In this document: positions 22,973 to 31,242 of the stretch, in pieces
Layout of the letters: each line of letters opens with the position of its first letter
How positions within the stretch are numbered: the first letter of the stretch is position 1
NCBI GenBank assembly: GCA_003557765.1
Contig: PWNO01000316.1
Coordinates: forward strand, 1 to 38,274
From: Bacteroidales bacterium
GTDB taxonomy: Bacteria > Bacteroidota > Bacteroidia > Bacteroidales > UBA7960
Direction of reading: 5' to 3'
Length of the DNA stretch: 38,274 nt
Notes under the pieces: model-generated
Told to the model about the DNA's origin: nothing
What the model saw: only the letters and a program-made list of their open reading frames with translations
The model's database searches: none
Position numbers and translations under genes: made by a program

Positions 22973-25945
22973 TCAGGGTTTCATTACGATACCCCTTTTC
23001 TTGCTTCCATCTATTTTAATCATGAGGGGTTCATCGAACCGCACATGTCTGACGAATTCATCTTCATAGGCGGCAGGCTGGTTGTCCAGAAAATCGATGT
23101 CATAATGGCCTTCTTTTCGGAAGGGGTTAATGGTGAAGTAGCCCACGTGGAATGAAGTAAGATTTTGGAAGAAATGGGTGCCCTGGCTGGGGTCGATCTG
23201 GAAGTTTTTCAGTCCGGACTCTACGATAAGTCTTGCTGCGGATATCTGCGCCCATTTTACCGGCACGCCCAACCACGGGTCGTTAGATCCCCAGCGCCCA
23301 GGCCCCACAAGGATGAAATTGTCGCCATTGGCTTTGATCTTATTATTGAGTTGGTCAATGACCTGGGCGATCTCTTTTGTCTTGGCCGGGTCAAAGGCCT
23401 CCGGTTTCACATAGACAAAATCACGCACATCGTCGATGATGCCATTGCCCAGGGCGTTATGGCTGATGATGATGGCCTCTTTGGGCTTGCAAACATCTAC
23501 CTGTACCTTGTTTTTTTCCTGTGTTTCCACGATCGGACGGATTTGAAGGAAATGAAATTCCTTTTTTTCTCCCTTGGCTACATCCATGTTGACTGCAAAC
23601 TCAATTTCCACCTGGTTATTCATCTCCCTTTGTCCAATATGCAGTAATTCCTGCAAGATTGGCGCCAGAGGAAATGATTTGTGCTTTAGTACGTTGGCAA
23701 AGGTGATGAGGCGGGTACCCTTTTCATAAAGTCCGTCACGGATGATCTGGTCTTCATAGTCGAATGTGGAAGCCACGAATTTTAAGGAGGAAGCTGCCTT
23801 CAATTGGCGAATACGTGTTTTATGCATGTTTACCGTTTCATCTACAGCGGGATGGAATTTTTCAGGATCCATGTCCAGGCTGTAAAATTCTTTCTGGCTA
23901 TCACGCAAGGCAATGTCGGTGTTTGCCAGTTGCAGCGATTTCTCCGGATATTTTGGGGAAAAGCGCATGGAGACACCACCGTCCACGATGGTTTTTCCCA
24001 GCCCAAAAGCGATATTGGCTACGCCATCTTCATATCTTTCCGGTTCTATGGGATAGAAATTGACAGATCGGGCTACACCAGAAATCGTCGGATAGAACAT
24101 GTTGCCGTATGATTTTCCGGATACTTCCTGGATGATCACCGCCATCTTTTCCTCATCGATCACATTGCTGGTGGCTTCGATATAGGCTTTGCTTTCGCGA
24201 AAAAATACGGAAGCGTAGACACTCTTGATTGCCTGATCCAGCTGCTGTATACGCACCTCTTGTTCGTGATGGTTGTTGGGGATCATATAGGTTGAGTACA
24301 CCCCGGCAAAAGGTTGGTAATGGCTGTCTTCCAATAGGCTTGATGACCTGATTGCCAAAGGTGACTTGAAGAAATCGATGATTTCGCGAATGAATGACCG
24401 CATGCGCGACGGGGTTTTTCCCTGCACAAAGCGTTCAAGAACCTCATCGTCACTTGCATCTGACAGCGCAAAGTCATAGAGGTCGTTGTCTTCCATGAAC
24501 TCGTCGAAGATGTCGGTAGTGAGCACCACAGTACGTGGAATAGTCGTCACGACATCCTCCCAGTGATTCATGATCTTGTAGCGGTTGATCACTGAGTCAA
24601 TAAAAGCCAAACCTCTTGCCTTGCCACCCAGCTGGCCATCACCAAGTCGGGTGAAGACGGCATATTCATCAAGGTGGCTGGCAATGATGCCACGGCCTTT
24701 GGAGCGCCGATAGTTGGCGATCGTATCGATCAGGTAACTACGCACCTCTTCGATGTGATCGAAGTCGTCACGGCTCTTTTGCGCAAAGACATTGGCAATG
24801 GAAAATAGCGCCCTGGCCTTGAGCCACCGGGAGAAGTGGTTATTGGTGACATGGTATTCCATCACTTTCGCTTCGGCCTTGGCGATCTTGACCTGAAGTG
24901 AATGCAGGTTGTTGGCGCGCGTGAGCTCCCTTCCGCTTTCGGGATCTTTAAAGACGAAATCCCCAAAACCGTAATTTTCCTTGATATAGTGCTTCAACTC
25001 GATCAACAGGGTTTTGGAATATTTGTCAATAAAGCTCACATCAATATCCTTGTTGATGGTTTCATCCCACTTTTCAGATGATTGCAGCAGGATGGGGATC
25101 TGGCTGTGCCTTTCGCGGATGTGCCTGGCAAGTTTGATTCCAGCCTGGTCGTCACGCTTGCCTTCCTTGGCATAGCTAATGTCTGAAATTACCCCGAGCA
25201 GGTTGTCCTGGTACTTTTCGTAAAGCGCCATTGCGTCTTCGTAAGTCTTTGCCAGCAATATCTTGGGCCGTGCCCTCATCCGCAATGTTTTCCGGTGTTC
25301 GTTCAACCCTTCAGTCATCAGCTCGTTGGTCTGATCGAAGATGACCTTGTAGATGGTTGGCAGGTAAGACGAATAATAGCGTATCGAATCTTCCACCAGC
25401 AGAATGCCTTGCACGCCAATCTCTTCAATATCGTGATCAGCGTTCATCCTGTCTTCCAGCAGCTTTATGATCGCCAGCAGCAGTCCGGCATTGCCCAGCC
25501 AGCTAAAGACATAATCGATGCCGCTGAGGTCTTCATCCTGCAATTTCATCGAGACCTCACGTGAAAAATGGGTAAGCACCACAATGGGTGTTTTAGGGTA
25601 CCGCTCTTTTACCCGTTTCGCCATCTCAAAACAGTCGATCTTACCCACATTCAACATGGTGATTACCAAATCAAAGTCCTTGTCTTCCATCAGTTTAAAA
25701 GCCTCTTCGGAAGAACTGGCCTGTGTAAACTGTGGTGGGTAGCGGAGGTTCTTGGAAGTATATTCGAGAAATATCTTTTCGTTGATGCGGCCGTCCTCTT
25801 CCAGCATGAATGCATCATAGTTACTGCATATCAGCAACACGTTGATGATGCGCTTCTGCATCAGGTCTTCGTAGGTGATTTCCTTGAACTCATATGAGTC
25901 GGTGGCGTATTTTTCGTCGTATCTGTATTTCGTGATGGCGCTCAT
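22973..25945 (-). CDS. Receiver-receiver-PPDK ATP-grasp protein, unknown substrate (paralogue B)
   Basis: This 990-residue soluble protein has four regions. Residues 30-165 are a pseudo-receiver in which the phospho-Asp position is Met97 (FDLVITM). Residues 178-325 are a receiver with the acidic pair Glu185/Asp186, Asp255 (VISDIS), Ser289 and Lys308, all as expected for phosphorylation. From about 434 (LGDGQLGGKARGL) there is a PPDK N-terminal ATP-grasp domain with AIRSSSLLED (531-540), FAG (546-548), FGLGK (647-651), IEFAV (781-785) and LQIRP (800-804). Residues 825-990 form an unrecognised domain with GPGRWGSNDPWLG and conserved His924 (GTHFF). The usual GGxTSHAA swivel and the PEP barrel are absent. 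It follows paralogue A after 25 bases, so the two form an operon. Function is not known. Confidence 0.8.
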   Translation of the reverse strand: MSAITKYRYDEKYATDSYEFKEITYEDLMQKRIINVLLICSNYDAFMLEEDGRINEKIFLEYTSKNLRYPPQFTQASSSEEAFKLMEDKDFDLVITMLNVGKIDCFEMAKRVKERYPKTPIVVLTHFSREVSMKLQDEDLSGIDYVFSWLGNAGLLLAIIKLLEDRMNADHDIEEIGVQGILLVEDSIRYYSSYLPTIYKVIFDQTNELMTEGLNEHRKTLRMRARPKILLAKTYEDAMALYEKYQDNLLGVISDISYAKEGKRDDQAGIKLARHIRERHSQIPILLQSSEKWDETINKDIDVSFIDKYSKTLLIELKHYIKENYGFGDFVFKDPESGRELTRANNLHSLQVKIAKAEAKVMEYHVTNNHFSRWLKARALFSIANVFAQKSRDDFDHIEEVRSYLIDTIANYRRSKGRGIIASHLDEYAVFTRLGDGQLGGKARGLAFIDSVINRYKIMNHWEDVVTTIPRTVVLTTDIFDEFMEDNDLYDFALSDASDDEVLERFVQGKTPSRMRSFIREIIDFFKSPLAIRSSSLLEDSHYQPFAGVYSTYMIPNNHHEQEVRIQQLDQAIKSVYASVFFRESKAYIEATSNVIDEEKMAVIIQEVSGKSYGNMFYPTISGVARSVNFYPIEPERYEDGVANIAFGLGKTIVDGGVSMRFSPKYPEKSLQLANTDIALRDSQKEFYSLDMDPEKFHPAVDETVNMHKTRIRQLKAASSLKFVASTFDYEDQIIRDGLYEKGTRLITFANVLKHKSFPLAPILQELLHIGQREMNNQVEIEFAVNMDVAKGEKKEFHFLQIRPIVETQEKNKVQVDVCKPKEAIIISHNALGNGIIDDVRDFVYVKPEAFDPAKTKEIAQVIDQLNNKIKANGDNFILVGPGRWGSNDPWLGVPVKWAQISAARLIVESGLKNFQIDPSQGTHFFQNLTSFHVGYFTINPFRKEGHYDIDFLDNQPAAYEDEFVRHVRFDEPLMIKIDGSKKRGIVMKP

Positions 25946-25970
25946 TCGTATGTGTTGTTTAGGAAAAAGG

Positions 25971-28900
25971 TTATTCTGATTCCGGCTGATAATAGATCAG
26001 GGCATGGCGTTTCTTGCCGTCCATGATCACCTCCAGAGGTTTGTCAAAACGCACGTGTCTGACGTGTTTTTTTTCGGTTACCGCAGATGCCTCCTTTAGT
26101 GCCCCCCAATTGATGTAGTCGATCAGATCATTGTGCTTTACAGAAAAATAGCCCACATTCATGGAGATGACATTGTGGAAAAAATGTGAACCCAGGGAAG
26201 CATCTAAGGGAAAATCTTCCATGCTCATTTCCACGATGATCTTTGCATTTGATATTTGTGACCAGTTAACAGGAATGCCAATGAAGCGGTCACGGGTGCC
26301 CCACCGCCCTGGTCCGATCAGGATATAGTTGCGGTCCTCGGCAACCAGCTGTGCATTGAGTTCGTCGATCTCATCGCGGATCTTTTCCGTCTTGAGCTTA
26401 TCAAACTTGTCCACATCCACATAGACCACATCACTGATGTCATCAATCCGGCCATTGCCCATGCCATTTTCGCTGAACAACAACAATTTGTCATTGTCGA
26501 CCTGGTCAATGTTGATCTCGGCTTCCATGATGTTCTTGATCAAAGGTTTGATCTGCAGCAGATAAAATGATGCCCGGCCTTCTTTGTCTTTGTCCAGGTC
26601 CACAGCAAATTCTATCTCGATAGGAGTACCCATGGATTCAGAAATGATATCGAGAATCACCTCTATGGTTTTCGCTAATGGGATGTAGTTGTATTTCAGG
26701 ATATTCGCAAAGTTGATCACCCTTGGTCCGGCATCTGTGATGCCGGGAATCAATCGTTCGCTGTTAAAGTCATATACTGATGCCGAATGTTTTATTGTGC
26801 CGTGCTTTTCGGCCTGGTCGATCTCGAGTTTGGCCAGGCCGGCGTCTTCTCCATCCAGAAGATTCAGGTCTTGCTTTGCCAGGTCAACCGCATAAAAATG
26901 CACCTGTGAGTTTTTAAACAGTTCTTTTGGTGTATACATCTCCAATTGCGGATGAATGGGAGAGAAGCGGTAGGTTTTCTCCCCTTCCACCACATATTTG
27001 CCCAACCCAATGGCAATGGATGCGAAGCCTTCATCGGGTTTCATATAAGAATATGGATAGAAGTTATAGGATTGCGCCACACCGCTGATGTGGGGGTAAT
27101 AGCATCCATTGTATTCGTGTCCGACCACCTCCTGGATAATGACCGCCATTTTTTCCTCTTCAATTTTATAGTTTACCGCTTTAAAATAGGATTGGGCAGT
27201 AGGTGAGAATATAGATGCATACACCAGCTTGATGGCACTCATCAGCTGCTCAAGGCGTACATTCAGGTTCGGGTGGTTGTTTGGCAAAAGGAAGGTGTCA
27301 AATATTCCGGCAAAAGGTTGCATGAGGGAATCTTCAAACAGACTGGAAGACCGGACAGCAAGGGGTTTGTCGATCACAGAAAGGTAGGTTTTAAGCCTTT
27401 TTCTCAGGGTTGTGGTAAGGTTGCCCTTTAAAAACAGGGTCTTCACCTTTTCATAATCTGTTTCTCCGTAAATTATATGATAGAGTTCGTTATTTTCAAT
27501 GAAACGTTCGAATTCTTCTGTCCCAATGATGGATGTCTTCGGGGTGACAACACGGATATCCGGCACAAGCTCATTGAAGTTAAAATTATTGATGATCATG
27601 TTGATAAAAGAAAGGCCACGGCCTTTGCCACCCAGCGAGCCGGGGGAGAGGCTCACCACGTTGGTGTCATCCAGCAGTGCCGACTCCTCATAGTTGATCA
27701 CTTTGCCTTTCTGTTTGTCATGGATACATTGTTCGATCACATCGATGAGGTAGGCACGCAGGCTTCCGGGAGATTCAAAGTCCTCTACCTGCAACGGTTT
27801 AATCCGTTTGGCGATCTGTATTTCGCCACGGGCCATCAGCCAGTGTGAAAAATGGTCCTTGCGGGCATGATAAATCAGCGACTTTTCAGGAATGGTCTTC
27901 AGGTGGGTGCGGAACTCCTTCATCGACCGGGCTACGGCCAGGTCACGTCTTCCTTCTTCATCCTTGTATATGAAATGCCCAAAACCGAGGTAATAATTAA
28001 TGAAACTTTGCAGGTCCTGTTTAAGGGTTTCCGAATTTTTGTTGATAAAGGTCGACTTCAGCTTATATGCTTCGCGGGCATTTTCAGGGTCTGAGCTTTG
28101 CAACACAGTGGGCAGGTTCGGAACCATCTCCCTGGCATATTCCACCAGTTGAAGCCCGGCTTTTGGATCCAGTTCGCCATCCTTATCAAACTTCACATCG
28201 GAGATCAGGCAAAGCAGGTTGTCCTTGTACTTGTTGAAGAGAGAGACGGCCTCATTGTAGGTGGATGTCAGCAACACTTTTGGACGTACCCGCATTTTCA
28301 GGAGCTTATAGAGCTCATCGGTATTCACTTCCTCAATGAGATGCTGGGTTTGTTCAATTACGATGCTGTAAAGGATGGGCAGGTAGCGGGAATAGTATTT
28401 GGCCGAATCCTCCACCAGGAGGATGACCCTGACCATTCCGATGCGGATGTCGTTTTCCACGTTCATCCGGTCCTCATTGTATTTCACCATGGCAAGGAAC
28501 ACCTTGGAATCACCATTCCAAACGAACACCTTGTCGATGGAGGTAATGGGCTTGGCCCCATCTTCAAACAAGGCGATGTCCGAGTTGTTGTTGAGCAGCA
28601 TGAAGATCGGGATGTTGTGGTAGATCTGTTTGATGATGCGACTCAACTGGATCGGGGTTGATTTTTCGACCCCCATCATCACAATGACCAGGTCAAAATG
28701 CTTCTCCTGCAACTTTTCCAGGGCTTCCTCGGGAGTGGATACACCGGTAATACGCGGTGCAGATGAGAGGTTCAGCTGGTAGTATTCGCCGGTGACCTGT
28801 TCAAAAAAACGGCCTTCCTGTTCAATGATGTATGCATCGTAGAGGTTGGCTACCAGCAGGATCTCCCGGACCTTGTATTGCATCAGGTCATGGTAGATGT

Positions 28901-29510
28901 CGCGGTCGGAATTGTGCTTGATAAGAAACCGCTGCAACAGCTGCCGGCTCATAGCCGAATGGCTCCGCTCATGTTCCAGGTCTTCGGATTTCTCTTCTTC
29001 ACTGGCAGCCTCTTTAAGGAGGCCTTTCCCGATCTGCGTGTTCAGGTGGCCGGTGATCAGACTGGTCAGGTTGTTGATCAGATGCCGCTCTTCAATGAAA
29101 AATGGGCCTTCATCATGCTCCGGAAAGGCTTTTTCATAGTACACCTCTATGCTTCCTTCGGTGCCGTCAATAGTTTCAAATGTTTTGCGTTGCACCCAGG
29201 GCGTAGACTTAAACCCGCCCTTGCTGAAAAAATCCTGCTCCCCGTATCGGATCCTGGCCACGGTGTGCTCAGGATATTGCCAGGCTGGTGGAAGTACCTT
29301 CACGATATGCTGCAACATCTCCGGAATGGGTTTTTCCTCTTTCAGGATGTTTGTAGTCTTGTGAATGGCACTCAGCTCTTTCAGTCGCTCTTTCTTCTCG
29401 GCAAGTAGTTTCTTGATCTCTTCCTGGCTGATGGCCAGGGGCTGGTCCAGATCACGCTGTCCGGGTGGAGCTTTACTGAGGTGTGAATCCCGGCTGTTGT
29501 CAGATGTCAT
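25971..29510 (-). CDS. GAF-receiver-receiver-PPDK ATP-grasp protein, unknown substrate (paralogue A)
   Basis: The 1179-residue protein is the longer sister of the 990-residue neighbour. Residues about 30-165 add a GAF-like sensor region (AWQYPEHTVARI, then EEGPFF-type and LINNLTSLITGHL helix patterns). A pseudo-receiver (215-345) has Met278 at the phospho-Asp position. The second receiver (360-505) keeps Glu367/Asp368, Asp438, Ser472 and Lys491. The ATP-grasp domain has LSPGSLGGKGRGL, AVRSSSLFEDS, FAGIF, IGLGKY, IEFAVDL and LQIKP; the Arg of LQxRP is Lys here. The C-terminal domain matches paralogue B, including GPGRWGTRDRFIG and LGSHFF. The architecture suggests a signal-gated ATP-dependent phosphotransferase, an inference with no named substrate. 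It is the first gene of the pair and divergent from the NADP-type gdh. Confidence 0.8.
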   Translation of the reverse strand: MTSDNSRDSHLSKAPPGQRDLDQPLAISQEEIKKLLAEKKERLKELSAIHKTTNILKEEKPIPEMLQHIVKVLPPAWQYPEHTVARIRYGEQDFFSKGGFKSTPWVQRKTFETIDGTEGSIEVYYEKAFPEHDEGPFFIEERHLINNLTSLITGHLNTQIGKGLLKEAASEEEKSEDLEHERSHSAMSRQLLQRFLIKHNSDRDIYHDLMQYKVREILLVANLYDAYIIEQEGRFFEQVTGEYYQLNLSSAPRITGVSTPEEALEKLQEKHFDLVIVMMGVEKSTPIQLSRIIKQIYHNIPIFMLLNNNSDIALFEDGAKPITSIDKVFVWNGDSKVFLAMVKYNEDRMNVENDIRIGMVRVILLVEDSAKYYSRYLPILYSIVIEQTQHLIEEVNTDELYKLLKMRVRPKVLLTSTYNEAVSLFNKYKDNLLCLISDVKFDKDGELDPKAGLQLVEYAREMVPNLPTVLQSSDPENAREAYKLKSTFINKNSETLKQDLQSFINYYLGFGHFIYKDEEGRRDLAVARSMKEFRTHLKTIPEKSLIYHARKDHFSHWLMARGEIQIAKRIKPLQVEDFESPGSLRAYLIDVIEQCIHDKQKGKVINYEESALLDDTNVVSLSPGSLGGKGRGLSFINMIINNFNFNELVPDIRVVTPKTSIIGTEEFERFIENNELYHIIYGETDYEKVKTLFLKGNLTTTLRKRLKTYLSVIDKPLAVRSSSLFEDSLMQPFAGIFDTFLLPNNHPNLNVRLEQLMSAIKLVYASIFSPTAQSYFKAVNYKIEEEKMAVIIQEVVGHEYNGCYYPHISGVAQSYNFYPYSYMKPDEGFASIAIGLGKYVVEGEKTYRFSPIHPQLEMYTPKELFKNSQVHFYAVDLAKQDLNLLDGEDAGLAKLEIDQAEKHGTIKHSASVYDFNSERLIPGITDAGPRVINFANILKYNYIPLAKTIEVILDIISESMGTPIEIEFAVDLDKDKEGRASFYLLQIKPLIKNIMEAEINIDQVDNDKLLLFSENGMGNGRIDDISDVVYVDVDKFDKLKTEKIRDEIDELNAQLVAEDRNYILIGPGRWGTRDRFIGIPVNWSQISNAKIIVEMSMEDFPLDASLGSHFFHNVISMNVGYFSVKHNDLIDYINWGALKEASAVTEKKHVRHVRFDKPLEVIMDGKKRHALIYYQPESE

Positions 29511-29890
29511 AAGTTACTTGGTTTGACGAATTATTTTTTCGCATTTTATTTCGGGCATGGTGAAAATACAAAATTATTGGAAAATGGGTTGAGTTTTAGG
29601 TTCAGGTTGAGATTAAGGTTAATATTTAGATTTGGAGTGAAAGCTGAGGTTGAGATGCGTTATTCCGAATCCATTCTCCATAATATTGCCGCAAATTCGA
29701 CTATAACACATTTCAACCTTTTAACATGTTGACCGACGTCCTACAAAAAATCGCCGACATATGCAAGAAAAATCCATAAAAAATTTATTTCCTTTGAAAA
29801 AAGGGGTGGGTGCTGAAATGTCCTAACATTGTTTTTGAAAAACAACAGGTTTTCGAATCAATTCACAATTATTCACCAAAAAACAATGCA
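29511..29890. other. Divergent intergenic region with GGTTnAG-like repeats
   Basis: This 380-base gap separates paralogue A (minus) from the second gdh (plus). It holds a degenerate GGTT-based repeat (29587-29659) and AT-rich DNA near the gdh start, including a weak TTCCTTTG -7-like octamer (29789-29796). No gene or hairpin was recognised. Confidence 0.6.
29587..29659. repeat. Degenerate GGTTnAg repeat, about 6/12-bp period
   Basis: Units GGTTGAGTTTTA, GGTTCA, GGTTGAGATTAA and GGTTAATATTTA run head to tail (29587-29628). A diverged stretch and a final GGTTGAGATGCG follow. Period is 12 with one 6-base half unit. Confidence 0.6.
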
Positions 29891-31231
29891 ATGGATGCAC
29901 AACTAAAAAAATTTATGGATTACGTGGTGGCTAAAAACCCTGCAGAACGCGCTTTTCACCAGGCGGTGCAGGAAGTTGCAGAAACCATCATTCCCTTTCT
30001 TGATGAAAATCCCAAATACAAGGCAGCAAAAGTCTTTGAGCGGATGGTTGAACCCGAGCGGGTGATTATTTTCCGTATTCCCTGGATTGACGACAAGGGA
30101 GAAGTACAAATTAACCGGGGTTACCGCATTGAGATGAACAGTGCCATAGGCCCCTACAAGGGCGGAATGCGCTTTCACCCGACCGTAGACCTGGGTGTGT
30201 TGAAGTTTCTGGCTTTCGAGCAGGTATTCAAAAACAGCCTGACCTCCTTGCCGCTGGGAGGCGGAAAGGGTGGATCAGATTTTGATCCCAAGGGAAAATC
30301 AGATGAGGAGGTGATGCGTTTCACTCAGAGCCTGATGACCGAGTTGTTCCGTCACATTGGTCCGGATACGGATGTGCCTGCCGGTGATATCGGCGTAGGC
30401 GGCCGCGAGATTGGTTACATGTATGGTCAGTACAAACGGATCAAGAATGAGTTTACCGGTGTGTTTACAGGTAAGGGTCTGGAATATGGAGGCAGCCTGA
30501 TCCGTCCGGAGGCCACCGGCTATGGTACGGTCTATTTTGCCCAGGAGATGCTGGCCACAATCAATGAGGAGATCAGGGGCAAGACGGTATCCATCAGTGG
30601 ATCTGGTAATGTGGCACAGTTTGCAACTCAGAAGGTGAATGAGCTGGGCGGAAAGGTGGTCACACTATCTGACTCTAATGGATACATTTATGATAAGGAT
30701 GGCATTGATACAGAAAAGCTGGATTATGTAATGAACCTGAAAAATGTCAAACGCGGTCGCATTCGTGAATATGCAGACGAATTTGGCTGTAAATATGTGG
30801 AGGGCACCAGCCGTCCGTGGATGGAGAAGTGTGATATCGCCCTGCCTTGTGCAACCGAAAACGAGTTGAATGAGCAGGAGGCCAAAGAGCTGGTTAAGAA
30901 TGGCTGTATTTGTGTATCTGAAGGGGCCAACATGCCTTCGACACCTGAGGCCGTGGAAGTCTTCCTGGCCAACAAGATTCTTTATGGGCCTGGCAAGGCA
31001 GCCAATGCCGGTGGCGTAGCCACTTCCGGACTAGAAATGAGTCAGAATGCGATGCGGATGTCATGGACACGTGAAGAAGTTGACCAGAAGCTGCACAACA
31101 TTATGATCAACATCCATGATACCTGTAAGGAATTTGGCAAAGAAGGTGACTTTATTAACTATGTGAAAGGTTCCAATATCGGCGGTTTTGTGAAAGTGGC
31201 GGATGCCATGATCGCACAAGGTTACGTTTAG
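29891..31231 (+). CDS. gdhB: Glutamate dehydrogenase, class I hexameric, NADP-type residues
   Basis: This 446-residue enzyme starts at ATG 29891 (MDAQLKKF), matching the length of the other gdh; the open frame upstream to 29810 has no family similarity. It keeps YKGG, GGGKGGSDFDPKGKS and PAGDIGVGGRE. Its cofactor residues are Ser238 (SGSGNV) and Ser262 (SDSNG), the pair that gives NADP use in engineered Clostridium symbiosum GDH and in natural NADP enzymes. It is therefore likely biosynthetic (ammonia assimilation). It is divergent from the receiver-PPDK pair and converges on the wecB-like gene with 11 bases between stops. The gene symbol only marks it as the second gdh. Confidence 0.93.
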   Translation: MDAQLKKFMDYVVAKNPAERAFHQAVQEVAETIIPFLDENPKYKAAKVFERMVEPERVIIFRIPWIDDKGEVQINRGYRIEMNSAIGPYKGGMRFHPTVDLGVLKFLAFEQVFKNSLTSLPLGGGKGGSDFDPKGKSDEEVMRFTQSLMTELFRHIGPDTDVPAGDIGVGGREIGYMYGQYKRIKNEFTGVFTGKGLEYGGSLIRPEATGYGTVYFAQEMLATINEEIRGKTVSISGSGNVAQFATQKVNELGGKVVTLSDSNGYIYDKDGIDTEKLDYVMNLKNVKRGRIREYADEFGCKYVEGTSRPWMEKCDIALPCATENELNEQEAKELVKNGCICVSEGANMPSTPEAVEVFLANKILYGPGKAANAGGVATSGLEMSQNAMRMSWTREEVDQKLHNIMINIHDTCKEFGKEGDFINYVKGSNIGGFVKVADAMIAQGYV

Positions 31232-31242
31232 ATATTGTGGTG

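Noticed and set aside
28098..28661. 187-codon plus-strand frame inside paralogue A
   Set aside because: Antisense to the receiver region of a conserved gene; no recognisable protein.
29810..29890. N-terminal extension of the second gdh
   Set aside because: No similarity to the other gdh; ATG 29891 gives matching length.
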